NCBI RefSeq assembly: GCF_001514145.1
Contig: NZ_KQ948659.1
Span: 489,454 to 553,453 of the forward strand
Reading direction: 5' to 3'
Source: Streptomyces canus
Lineage (GTDB): Bacteria > Actinomycetota > Actinomycetes > Streptomycetales > Streptomycetaceae
Length of the DNA: 64,000 nt
Position numbers and translations under genes: made by a program. The notes beneath the pieces were generated by a model. The model worked only from the letters and a program-made list of their open reading frames with translations, was not told the DNA's origin and did not search any database. This document shows positions 1 to 7,918 of the stretch, in pieces (positions within the stretch are counted from its first letter, which is position 1; each line of letters starts with the position of its first letter).

Positions 1-1
1 C

Positions 2-1453
2 GGCGGATCGGAGCTCACCCTGGTACCGGACCTGGCCGGCGAACTTCCGCGCCCCACCGACGGCGGGCGCACCTACACGTTCCCGCTGCGCCGGGGGCTG
101 CGGTACTCCGACGGCCGCCGGGTCGCACCGGCTGACTTCCTGCGGGGCATCCGGCGGGCTCTGACCGCCGACGAAGGCAATCCCGGGTACTTCACGAGGA
201 TCGTCGGCGGCGCCGCGTGTGTGGCCCGTCCGCAGCGGTGCGACCTCTCGCGCGGGATGAGCACCGACGACGACGCGCACACGGTGACCTTCCACCTCAC
301 CGCTGCGGACCCGGCGTTTCTGAACAAGCTCACGATGTTCGTCGTGCCGACGCCTCCCGGTGTCCAGGACCCTAACGTCGGCTTCCGTCCACTGCCTGCG
401 ACCGGCCCGTACCAGGTGGCCGACTACCGGAAGGGCAAGCAGCTCACGCTGAAGCGGAACCCGTTTTTCCGGGAGTGGTCCCATGTGGCCCAGCCGGCCG
501 GATATCCCGACGTCATCCGCTGGCGGACGTTGGAATCGACGCAGCAACAGGTGGCAGAGGTGAACGCCGGGCGGGCGGACCTGGCGATCCAGTTGAACAC
601 CCACCCGAAACCGTCCTACCTCCGGCAGCTCGCCGTGCGGCATCCGACGCGGCTGCACACGAGCTCCTCGTTCTTCACGGTGTACGAGACGTTCAACACC
701 AGGGTGCCGCCCTTCGACGACCGGCGGGTCAGGCAGGCGGTGTCGTACGCCGTGGACCGCGACCGGCTGGTGGAGCTGATGGGCGGGCCCCAGATCGTGT
801 CTTCCACCTGCCAGTCCCTGCCCAAGGGCTTTCCCGGCTATCGGTCCTACTGCCCGTACACGCGGCAACCCGGCGCGGACGGCATGTGGCAGGGACCCGA
901 TCTCGCCAGGGCCAGGAAGCTGATCGCGGAGTCGGGCACCCGGGGCATGACGGTGGGGGTGTGGACCTGGAGGATGGAGTCCTCCCGCCGCGCCGCCGCG
1001 TACCTCGTCGATCTCCTGGACGACCTCGGCTACCGGGCGACCCTTCACGTTCTGCCTGACGACCGCTACTGGAACACGGTGGGGGACTCGCGGACACGGG
1101 CCCAGCTGGTGTTCCAGGGGTGGTCGCCCGACTATCCGTCCTCGGGCACCTTCTTCACCCCCCTCCTCACCTGTGACGGCTTCAAGCCGGCCGACGGTCC
1201 CGGCACCCTGAACTACGCCGAGTACTGCTCTCCGTCCTTCGACCGGCTCGTCGACACGGCGCAGGCTGCCGAGCGCTTCGATCCGGGCAGGGCGCGGCAG
1301 CTGTGGGGCCGGATCGACCGGAGGGTCATCGACGAGGCGCTCTGGCTGCCTGTGGTGAACTTCAAGCAGGTGTCCTTCACGTCAACGCGCCTCGGCAACT
1401 ATCAGGCGACTCCGGCCTTCGGCCCGATCGTGTCCCAGATGTGGGTTCGCTGA
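2..1453 (+). CDS. Peptide ABC transporter substrate-binding protein, family 5 (5'-truncated by window edge)
   Basis: The reading frame is open from base 2, so the start and any signal peptide lie upstream of the window. The visible 483 residues have the family-5 solute-binding (DppA/OppA-like) pattern: an early YTFPLRRGLRYSDG stretch, the KLTLKRNPFF-like segment, DRRVRQAVSYAVDRDRL, and a late QLVFQGWSPDYPSS. Such proteins bind oligopeptides or other amphiphilic solutes outside the membrane for an ABC importer. No permease or ATPase for it is visible, since the neighbouring ABC genes are of the exporter type and convergent. It stops 7 bp before the convergent permease stop, with no room for a separate terminator. 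Confidence 0.85.
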   Translation, partial: GGSELTLVPDLAGELPRPTDGGRTYTFPLRRGLRYSDGRRVAPADFLRGIRRALTADEGNPGYFTRIVGGAACVARPQRCDLSRGMSTDDDAHTVTFHLTAADPAFLNKLTMFVVPTPPGVQDPNVGFRPLPATGPYQVADYRKGKQLTLKRNPFFREWSHVAQPAGYPDVIRWRTLESTQQQVAEVNAGRADLAIQLNTHPKPSYLRQLAVRHPTRLHTSSSFFTVYETFNTRVPPFDDRRVRQAVSYAVDRDRLVELMGGPQIVSSTCQSLPKGFPGYRSYCPYTRQPGADGMWQGPDLARARKLIAESGTRGMTVGVWTWRMESSRRAAAYLVDLLDDLGYRATLHVLPDDRYWNTVGDSRTRAQLVFQGWSPDYPSSGTFFTPLLTCDGFKPADGPGTLNYAEYCSPSFDRLVDTAQAAERFDPGRARQLWGRIDRRVIDEALWLPVVNFKQVSFTSTRLGNYQATPAFGPIVSQMWVR

Positions 1454-1460
1454 CCCCGAC

Positions 1461-2231
1461 TCACTCCCAGCGGAAGAAGCGTCCGGCCAGAGCCAGACCC
1501 GCCACCGCCCACACCGCCAGAATCCCCAGGTCGCCCCACGGCACCCCGGCCCCGTGCTGCAACACGTCCCGCAGGCCGTCCGACAGGGCCGTGATCGGCA
1601 GCAGACCCAGTACGTCCTGGGCGCCTGAAGGGAACTTGGACAGGGGGACCATCACTGCGCCGCCCACCAGCAGCAGGAGGAAGACCAGGTTGGCCGCGGC
1701 CAGGGTCGCCTCCGCCTTCAGGGTGCCTGCCATCAGGAGGCCGAGGCCCGAGAACGCGGCCGTGCCCAGGATCAGCAGGAGCAGCACGGACAGCGGGTTG
1801 CCGTGCGGGGACCAGCCGAGGGCGAAGGCGATCACTGTCAGCAGGATCACCTGGAGGAACTCCGTCACCAGGACCGATGCCGTTTTCGCCGTCATCAGGC
1901 CCCAGCGGGGGAGCGGCGAGGAGGCCAGGCGCTTCAGGACGCCGTAGCGGCGTTCGAAGCCGGTCGCGATCGCCTGGCCCGTGAAGGCCGTCGACATGAC
2001 CGCGAGGGCCAGGACGCCGGGGGTGAGGAAGTCCACCGCCTTGCCCTCGTCCGTGTCGATGATGTCCACCGAGCTGAACAGGACCAGCACCAGGGTCGGG
2101 ATCACCACCGTCAGCAGGAGCTGTTCGCCGTTGCGCAGGAGCATCTTCGTCTCCAGGACCGCCTGGGTCGCGATCATGCGTCCCAGTGGTGCCGCGCCCG
2201 GCTTCGGGGTGTACATACCGGTGGCCGTCAC
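1461..2231 (-). CDS. ABC-2 type transporter permease (DrrB-like)
   Basis: A 256-residue integral membrane protein with about six hydrophobic segments, beginning with LLLTVVIPTLVLVLFSS, typical of ABC-2 drug/lipid exporter permeases. The GTG start at 2231 is chosen because it overlaps the ATPase stop by 4 bp (GTGA, 2228-2231), the usual sign of translational coupling; the longer upstream frame is only the shadow of the ATPase gene. It should form an exporter with the ATPase encoded immediately upstream. The substrate cannot be read from sequence. Confidence 0.88.
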   Translation of the reverse strand: MTATGMYTPKPGAAPLGRMIATQAVLETKMLLRNGEQLLLTVVIPTLVLVLFSSVDIIDTDEGKAVDFLTPGVLALAVMSTAFTGQAIATGFERRYGVLKRLASSPLPRWGLMTAKTASVLVTEFLQVILLTVIAFALGWSPHGNPLSVLLLLILGTAAFSGLGLLMAGTLKAEATLAAANLVFLLLLVGGAVMVPLSKFPSGAQDVLGLLPITALSDGLRDVLQHGAGVPWGDLGILAVWAVAGLALAGRFFRWE

Positions 2232-3151
2232 GCGCGCAGCTCCTTGCCCGTCAGTTCGAGGAAGACGTCTTCCAGGGTGTGCCGTTCCACCGAGATCTTC
2301 TCCGGCATCACGCCGTGCTGGGCGCACCAGGACGTCACCGTCGCCAGCAGTTGCGGGTTGACCTTGCCGACCACCCGGTAGGAGCCGGGGGTCAGCTCCG
2401 CCGCCGAGCAGTCGGCGGGCAGGGCCTTGAGGAGGGAGCCCACGTCGAGGCCGGGGCGGCCCATGAAGCGCAGGGTGTTCTCGGCGCCGCCCCGGCACAG
2501 CTCCTCCGGGGTGCCCTGGGCGATGACCCGGCCGCCGTCGATGATCGCCACGTCGTCGGCGAGCTGCTCGGCCTCGTCCATGTAGTGCGTGGTGAGGATC
2601 ACCGAGACACCGTCCGCGCGCAGGTCGCGGACCAGGTCCCAGGTCCCGCGGCGGGCCTGTGGGTCCAGGCCGGCGGTCGGCTCGTCCAGGAACACCAGCT
2701 CCGGGCGGCCGACGACAGCCATGGCGAGCGCCAGCCGCTGCTGCTGGCCGCCGGACAGGCGCCGGTACGTCGTCCTGCCGCAACCGCCGAGGCCCAGGCG
2801 CTCGATCAGCGCGTCCACGTCGAGCGGATGTGCGTGGAGCTTCGCCACGTGCCGCAGCATCTCGTCTGCCCGGGCGCCCGAGTACACGCCCCCGGACTGC
2901 AGCATCACGCCGATCCTCGGGTGCAGCTCACGGGCCTGTCGCACCGGGTCGAGGCCCAGGACCCGGACCGTGCCGGAGTCCGGCCGGCGGTATCCCTCGC
3001 AGGTCTCGACCGTCGTCGTCTTGCCCGCGCCGTTCGGCCCGAGTACGGCGGTCACGCCCGCCCGGGCCACCAGGTCGAGGCCGTCCACGGCGGTCTTCGT
3101 GCCGTACCGCTTCACCAGGGCGTGGACCTGGACCACGGGCTCACTTCGCAT
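2228..3151 (-). CDS. ABC transporter ATP-binding protein (DrrA-like)
   Basis: A 307-residue ABC ATPase: Walker A GPNGAGKTT at residues 38-46, signature LSGGQQQR, Walker B LVFLDEPTAGLD, and the switch His in TTHYMDEAEQ. The C-terminal extension of about 80 residues is typical of the DrrA/daunorubicin-resistance group. The ATG at 3151 fits the family N-terminus (EPVVQVHALVKRYG); an in-frame ATG further upstream would add 23 atypical residues and run back into the acetyltransferase gene. It lies 10 bp downstream of the AAC(3)-like gene and overlaps the permease by 4 bp, so the three genes look like one operon. Confidence 0.9.
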   Translation of the reverse strand: MRSEPVVQVHALVKRYGTKTAVDGLDLVARAGVTAVLGPNGAGKTTTVETCEGYRRPDSGTVRVLGLDPVRQARELHPRIGVMLQSGGVYSGARADEMLRHVAKLHAHPLDVDALIERLGLGGCGRTTYRRLSGGQQQRLALAMAVVGRPELVFLDEPTAGLDPQARRGTWDLVRDLRADGVSVILTTHYMDEAEQLADDVAIIDGGRVIAQGTPEELCRGGAENTLRFMGRPGLDVGSLLKALPADCSAAELTPGSYRVVGKVNPQLLATVTSWCAQHGVMPEKISVERHTLEDVFLELTGKELRA

Positions 3152-3161
3152 GCGCCCGAGT

Positions 3162-4028
3162 CTAGGTTCGCCGCCCGCGCCGCAGACGGGCGGGTGCAGG
3201 ATCTCCACCCGGATCTCCACCCAGGGCGTTCCCGGGGGTGTCCTCCCGTGACCGGTGCAGCGTCAGCCACCGCTGCGCGTACCGCACGGCGTCCGCCACC
3301 GGGAACAGCCGAGCGTCGGCCGCGCCCACCTTTCCGCGTACGACGACGGCTTGGTCGCGCTCGAAGTCGTGGCCCAGTTCGTCGAAGCGGTCCGAGGTGA
3401 TCGAGACCTCCGTCACCACCTCCCACCCGTCCGGTCCCGGGCGGCCCACCCTCACCAGCGGGGCCGGGACGCGGTACTCGGCGAGATGGAAGCTCGTGCA
3501 GGTGTCGTAGCCCGCGCCGAGGAGCAGTACGCGCGCGTGGAGGGCCTCGAGGCGGGCCAACGGGCTGTGCTCACCGAGGCGGCAGTCGAGGGCGTGGCCG
3601 TCCAGGACCGACTGCGCGCGGGGGCCTGTCGCCGCGAAGGAGGTCTGTGGGTGCGCGCTGCGCCGGGCGCCGGGCCAGGTGCGCACCGTCTCCGGGATCA
3701 CGCCGACGCCGCGCGAGGGCGTGACGAGGGGGTCGTAGGCGGGCATGGTCGCCCGGATCGTGTCCCACCACTCCTCGGGCACCGGCGGGTTGCTCCACAC
3801 CGCCGGGTCGGAGAGGTCGCCGGTCTGGGTGGGGACCACGAGGGTGCCGTCCGGGCCGAGGGCGTCGAGCAGTCCCTGGACCACCGAGACCGGGCCTCCG
3901 CAGACCCAGCCGAGGGCGCTCAGGGAGGAGTGCAGGAGGAGGATCTCGCCGCTGCGGACCCCCAGCTCGCGCAGCTGCTTCGCGAGGGTGTCGCGGGTGA
4001 CAAGTGGGCCGGTGGGAGGTGGTGGCAT
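3162..4028 (-). CDS. Aminoglycoside N(3)-acetyltransferase family protein
   Basis: A 288-residue AAC(3)-family protein. Family hallmarks are LLLHSSLSALGWVCGGP near residue 30, TLVVPTQTGDLSDP, the HPQTSFAATG segment and LLLGAGYDTCTSFHLAEY. AAC(3) enzymes transfer acetyl from acetyl-CoA to the 3-amino group of 2-deoxystreptamine drugs, but many actinobacterial homologues (YokD-like) have unknown substrates. The ATG at 4028 gives the usual length; an alternative ATG at 4082 would add 18 residues and place the 4070-4083 palindrome inside the gene. First gene of an operon with a DrrAB-like exporter, which suggests self-protection or export of a small molecule (inference). Confidence 0.85.
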   Translation of the reverse strand: MPPPPTGPLVTRDTLAKQLRELGVRSGEILLLHSSLSALGWVCGGPVSVVQGLLDALGPDGTLVVPTQTGDLSDPAVWSNPPVPEEWWDTIRATMPAYDPLVTPSRGVGVIPETVRTWPGARRSAHPQTSFAATGPRAQSVLDGHALDCRLGEHSPLARLEALHARVLLLGAGYDTCTSFHLAEYRVPAPLVRVGRPGPDGWEVVTEVSITSDRFDELGHDFERDQAVVVRGKVGAADARLFPVADAVRYAQRWLTLHRSREDTPGNALGGDPGGDPAPARLRRGRRT

Positions 4029-4069
4029 GGTTCCGGAGTGTCCCTGACAGGGCCTCGATACACCACCGG

Positions 4070-4083
4070 TTTGATCGATCAAA
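4070..4083. promoter_or_regulatory. 14-bp perfect palindrome upstream of the AAC(3)-like gene
   Basis: TTTGATCGATCAAA is a perfect palindrome 42-55 bp upstream of the minus-strand ATG at 4028, where a repressor would overlap a promoter. It is A/T-richer than its surroundings. The cognate regulator is not evident. Confidence 0.45.
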
Positions 4084-4098
4084 GATCGTCTTCCCAGG

Positions 4099-4117
4099 TC
4101 AGGTTAGGGATGCCTAA
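4099..4117. promoter_or_regulatory. Candidate iron box (DmdR/IdeR type)
   Basis: TCAGGTTAGGGATGCCTAA matches 14 of 19 positions of the actinobacterial iron-box consensus TTAGGTTAGGCTCACCTAA. All but one of the mismatches are in the centre, and both outer arms (AGGTTAGG and CCTAA) are intact. It lies between two divergent genes, 73 bp before the sufR start and 71 bp before the AAC(3)-like start. Iron-loaded DmdR/IdeR could therefore repress one or both transcripts. Confidence 0.6.
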
Positions 4118-4153
4118 GTGATGCAGGGCACCGTCCATCGATCGGGACGCGGG

Positions 4154-4190
4154 TTGCCCGGTCCAGAGGAATTACGCAACAATGGCGTTG
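4154..4190 (+). promoter_or_regulatory. SufR operator overlapping the sufR start, with possible leaderless promoter
   Basis: CAAC-N6-GTTG occurs exactly at 4177-4190. To my recollection this 14-bp dyad is the SufR-binding site reported for Streptomyces. Its last G is the first base of the GTG start codon. A plausible promoter is TTGCCC (4154-4159), 18 bp, then AACAAT (4178-4183), which would start transcription at or within a base or two of the GTG, giving a leaderless mRNA. A bound SufR would cover both the -10 region and the transcription start. Confidence 0.65.
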
Positions 4191-4933
4191 TGAAAAACGT
4201 CGGCGAGGCTCGGGAGACCCCTACGGGTGCCCCTCAGGAGGAGCTCGCGACCGGTGAGCGGTCCACCCGCAACCGCGTCGCGCGATCCATCCTGGACCAC
4301 GGCCCGTCGACCGTCGCCGAACTGGCCGGCCGACTGGGCCTCACCCATGCGGCCGTACGACGTCATCTGGACGCCCTGGCGGCCGACGAGGTCGTGGAGG
4401 CGCGGGAGCAGCGGGTGTACGGCGCGCGGACGCGTGGCCGTCCCGCCAAGGTCTTCGCGCTCACCGACTGCGGCCGGGACGCCTTCGACCAGTCGTACGA
4501 CAAGCTCGCCGCGGACGCCCTGAGCTGGATCCAGGAGCGGTTCGGCGGGGACGAGGCGGTCGTCGCCTTCGCGCGCGCCAGGATCGCCGCGCAGGCTGAG
4601 GAATACCGCAAGGTCGTCGAGGCCGCCGCCCCCGAGGAGCGCACCGAAGCCCTGGCCAAGGCCCTGAGCGCGGACGGGTACGCTGCTACGGCGCGGAGCG
4701 CACCGGTCGGCGAGCAGCTCTGCCAGCACCACTGCCCGGTGGCCCATGTCGCTGAGAAGTTCCCCCAGCTCTGTGACGCGGAGACCGAGATCTTCTCCCA
4801 GCTGCTCGGAACGCACGTCCAGCGACTGGCGACCATCGCGCACGGCGACGGCGTCTGCACGACGTTCATCCCCAAGATTTCCCACATGTCTCATAACGCA
4901 TCTGCAAGCACGGCCGGGAGGAACCCCGCATGA
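4190..4933 (+). CDS. sufR: Iron-sulfur-sensing transcriptional repressor SufR
   Basis: A 247-residue DeoR/ArsR-type winged-helix regulator. The HTH (STVAELAGRLGLTHAAVRRHLDAL) is near residues 40-63. The cluster-binding cysteines are C178, C182, C195 and C223 (counted from the GTG), spaced C-x3-C-x12-C-x27-C. SufR represses the suf operon when it carries an Fe-S cluster and releases DNA when the cluster is lost. The GTG at 4190 is preferred because the CAAC-N6-GTTG operator ends on it; longer in-frame starts would put the operator inside the gene. Its stop overlaps the sufB ATG (ATGA, 4930-4933). Confidence 0.93.
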   Translation: MKNVGEARETPTGAPQEELATGERSTRNRVARSILDHGPSTVAELAGRLGLTHAAVRRHLDALAADEVVEAREQRVYGARTRGRPAKVFALTDCGRDAFDQSYDKLAADALSWIQERFGGDEAVVAFARARIAAQAEEYRKVVEAAAPEERTEALAKALSADGYAATARSAPVGEQLCQHHCPVAHVAEKFPQLCDAETEIFSQLLGTHVQRLATIAHGDGVCTTFIPKISHMSHNASASTAGRNPA

Positions 4934-6351
4934 CTCTCCCCACGGAGACTGCCCACCCCGAGCTCGAGGGCCTGGGCAAGTACGAATACGGCTGGGCCGA
5001 CTCCGACACGGCCGGCGCCTCTGCGAAGCGCGGCATCAACGAGGACGTCGTCCGCGACATCTCCGCGAAGAAGAGCGAGCCGGAGTGGATGACCAAGCTC
5101 CGCCTCAAGGGTCTGCGCCTGTTCGACAAGAAGCCCATGCCGAACTGGGGCTCCGACCTCTCCGGCATCGACTTCGACAACATCAAGTACTTCGTGCGTT
5201 CCACGGAGAAGCAGGCGGAGTCCTGGGAGGACCTGCCCGAGGACATCAAGAACACGTACGACAAGCTCGGCATCCCGGAGGCGGAGAAGCAGCGCCTCGT
5301 CGCCGGTGTCGCGGCCCAGTACGAGTCCGAGGTCGTCTACCACCAGATCCGCGAGGACCTGGAGGAGCAGGGCGTCATCTTCCTGGACACCGACACGGCC
5401 CTGAAGGAGCACCCGGAGCTCTTCAAGGAGTACTTCGGCACCGTCATCCCGGTCGGCGACAACAAGTTCGCGTCGCTGAACACCGCGGTGTGGTCCGGCG
5501 GCTCCTTCATCTACGTGCCGAAGGGCGTGCACGTGGAGATCCCGCTCCAGGCCTACTTCCGTATCAACACGGAGAACATGGGCCAGTTCGAGCGGACCCT
5601 GATCATCGTCGACGAGGGTGCCTACGTGCACTACGTCGAGGGTTGTACGGCGCCGATCTACAAGTCGGACTCGCTGCACTCCGCGGTCGTCGAGATCATC
5701 GTCAAGAAGAACGCCCGGTGCCGTTACACGACCATCCAGAACTGGTCGAACAACGTCTACAACCTGGTCACCAAGCGCGCCGTGGCGTACGAGGGCGCGA
5801 CCATGGAGTGGATCGACGGCAACATCGGCTCCAAGGTGACGATGAAGTACCCGGCCGTCTACCTGATGGGCGAGCACGCCAAGGGTGAGACCCTCTCCAT
5901 CGCCTTCGCGGGCGAGGGCCAGCACCAGGACGCCGGCTCCAAGATGGTCCACATGGCGCCGAACACCTCCTCCAACATCGTGTCGAAGTCCGTGGCGCGT
6001 GGTGGCGGCCGCACGTCCTACCGAGGTCTCGTCGAGATCGGCGAGGGCGCCCACGGCTCCAAGTCGAACGTGCTGTGCGACGCGCTGCTCGTCGACACCA
6101 TCTCCCGCTCCGACACGTACCCCTACGTGGACGTCCGCGAGGACGACGTGTCCATGGGCCACGAGGCGACCGTCTCCAAGGTCTCCGAGGACCAGCTCTT
6201 CTACCTGATGAGCCGCGGTCTCTCCGAGTTCGAGGCGATGGCCATGATCGTGCGCGGCTTCGTCGAGCCGATCGCGAAGGAACTCCCCATGGAGTACGCC
6301 CTTGAGCTCAACCGGCTGATCGAGCTGCAGATGGAAGGCGCGGTCGGCTAA
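4930..6351 (+). CDS. sufB: Fe-S cluster assembly scaffold SufB
   Basis: A 473-residue SufB, the scaffold subunit of the SufBC2D complex on which nascent Fe-S clusters are built from persulfide sulfur and iron. Typical SufB blocks are visible: KYEYGWADSD at the N-terminus, SGGSFIYVPKGVHVEIPLQAYF in mid-protein, FERTLIIVDEGAYVHYVEGC, and the conserved C-terminal FYLMSRGLSEFEAMAMIVRGF. It overlaps sufR by 4 bp and is followed after 61 bp by sufD. It lacks an intein, which interrupts some actinobacterial SufB proteins. Confidence 0.96.
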   Translation: MTLPTETAHPELEGLGKYEYGWADSDTAGASAKRGINEDVVRDISAKKSEPEWMTKLRLKGLRLFDKKPMPNWGSDLSGIDFDNIKYFVRSTEKQAESWEDLPEDIKNTYDKLGIPEAEKQRLVAGVAAQYESEVVYHQIREDLEEQGVIFLDTDTALKEHPELFKEYFGTVIPVGDNKFASLNTAVWSGGSFIYVPKGVHVEIPLQAYFRINTENMGQFERTLIIVDEGAYVHYVEGCTAPIYKSDSLHSAVVEIIVKKNARCRYTTIQNWSNNVYNLVTKRAVAYEGATMEWIDGNIGSKVTMKYPAVYLMGEHAKGETLSIAFAGEGQHQDAGSKMVHMAPNTSSNIVSKSVARGGGRTSYRGLVEIGEGAHGSKSNVLCDALLVDTISRSDTYPYVDVREDDVSMGHEATVSKVSEDQLFYLMSRGLSEFEAMAMIVRGFVEPIAKELPMEYALELNRLIELQMEGAVG

Positions 6352-6412
6352 GACCGGTCTCCCCGCAAGCAGCTAGCGAAATCTGACGTAGGAAGAGAGC
6401 AGACCGACAGCC

Positions 6413-7594
6413 ATGGCTGAGGCTCAGAACATTCCGGTGGGATCCACCACCGCCGGCCAGATCGCGGTGGCCGCCGAGTCGACCGTCGCCACGCGCATGA
6501 GCGCGCCCCCGTCCTTCGACGTGGCGGACTTCCCGGTCCCCCACGGCCGCGAGGAGGAGTGGCGGTTCACGCCGCTGGAGCGGCTGCGCGGGCTGCACGA
6601 CGGCACCGCGGTCGCCACCGGCGACGGCGTGAAGGTCGACATCGCGGCCCCCGAGGGGGTCGTGATCGAGACCGTCGGCCGCGACGACGCCCGGCTCGGC
6701 AAGGCCGGCACCCCGGTGGACCGCATCGCCGCCCAGGCGTACTCGGCGTTCGAGAAGGCCGGCGTGATCACCGTCCCCAAGGAGACGGTCCTCACCGAGC
6801 CGATCCGGATCGCCGTGCACGGCGAGGGCGGGACCGCCTACGCCCACCAGGTCGTGGAGCTCGGAGCCTTCGCCGAGGCCGTCGTGGTCATCGACCACAC
6901 CGGTGACGCCGTACTCGCCTCCAATGTCGACTACGTCCTCGGGGACGGCGCCAAGCTGACCGTCGTCTCCGTCCAGGACTGGGACGACAAGGCCGTGCAC
7001 GTGGCGCAGCACAACGCGCTGATCGGCCGGGACGCCACCTTCAAGTCGTTCGTGGTCACCTTCGGCGGCGACCTGGTCCGGCTGCACCCGCGCGTCGCCT
7101 ACGCCGGCACCGGCGGCGAGGCCGAGCTGTTCGGTCTGTACTTCACCGACTCCGGCCAGCACCAGGAGCACCGCCTCCTCGTCGACCACAACACCCCGCA
7201 CTGCAAGTCGAACGTCGCCTACAAGGGCGCGCTCCAGGGCGAGGGCGCCCACGCGGTGTGGATCGGTGACGTGCTCATCGAGGCCAAGGCCGAGGGCACG
7301 GACACGTACGAGATGAACCGCAACCTCGTCCTCACCGACGGCGCCCGGGTCGACTCCGTGCCGAACCTCGAGATCGAGACCGGCGAGATCGTCGGAGCGG
7401 GCCACGCGAGCGCGACCGGCCGCTTCGACGACGAGCAGCTCTTCTATCTGATGGCCCGCGGCATCCCGGCCGACGAGGCCCGGCGCCTCGTGGTCCGCGG
7501 CTTCTTCGCCGAGCTGGTCCAGCAGATCGGTGTCGACGACATCCAGGAACGCCTTCTCGTGAAGATCGACGAGGAGCTGGAGGCCACGGTCTGA
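6413..7594 (+). CDS. sufD: Fe-S cluster assembly protein SufD
   Basis: A 393-residue SufD, the partner of SufB in the SufBC2D scaffold. It shares the right-handed beta-helix fold and the C-terminal SufB/D signature FDDEQLFYLMARGIPADEARRLVVRGFFAEL. The HCKSNVAYKGALQGEGAHAVW block and the HEEWR-like REEEWRFTPLERL near the N-terminus are typical. A purine-rich site (GGAAGAGAG, about 6392-6400) lies upstream of the ATG. Its TGA shares one base with the next ATG (TGATG). Confidence 0.95.
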   Translation: MAEAQNIPVGSTTAGQIAVAAESTVATRMSAPPSFDVADFPVPHGREEEWRFTPLERLRGLHDGTAVATGDGVKVDIAAPEGVVIETVGRDDARLGKAGTPVDRIAAQAYSAFEKAGVITVPKETVLTEPIRIAVHGEGGTAYAHQVVELGAFAEAVVVIDHTGDAVLASNVDYVLGDGAKLTVVSVQDWDDKAVHVAQHNALIGRDATFKSFVVTFGGDLVRLHPRVAYAGTGGEAELFGLYFTDSGQHQEHRLLVDHNTPHCKSNVAYKGALQGEGAHAVWIGDVLIEAKAEGTDTYEMNRNLVLTDGARVDSVPNLEIETGEIVGAGHASATGRFDDEQLFYLMARGIPADEARRLVVRGFFAELVQQIGVDDIQERLLVKIDEELEATV

Positions 7595-7911
7595 TGGCTT
7601 TCGTACGCGCCTGCGGGCTGAGCGAGCTGGAGGAGGACACCCCGAAGCGGGTGGAACTCGACGGCACGCCGGTCTCGGTCGTGCAGACCGAGGGGGAGGT
7701 GTTCGCGATCCACGACATCTGCTCGCACGCGAACGTCTCGCTCTCCGAGGGCGAGGTGGAGGACTGCCAGATCGAGTGCTGGCTGCACGGCTCCAGCTTC
7801 GACCTGCGCACCGGCAAACCGTCCGGCCTTCCCGCGACGCGCCCCGTCCCCGTATACCCCGTAAAGATCGAAGGGGACGACGTGCTCGTCTCCCTTTCCC
7901 AGGAGTCCTGA
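7594..7911 (+). CDS. Rieske-type [2Fe-2S] ferredoxin of the suf operon
   Basis: A 105-residue non-haem Rieske ferredoxin. Both ligand boxes are complete: C-S-H in DICSHANVSLSEG and C-W-L-H-G in IECWLHGSSFDL, so two Cys and two His bind a [2Fe-2S] cluster. It resembles the small NirD/bifunctional 3-phenylpropionate dioxygenase ferredoxin group. This gene is regularly found inside actinobacterial suf operons between sufD and sufC; an electron-donor role in cluster assembly is inferred from context. It overlaps sufD by one base. Confidence 0.92.
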   Translation: MAFVRACGLSELEEDTPKRVELDGTPVSVVQTEGEVFAIHDICSHANVSLSEGEVEDCQIECWLHGSSFDLRTGKPSGLPATRPVPVYPVKIEGDDVLVSLSQES

Positions 7912-7918
7912 GGCACCC

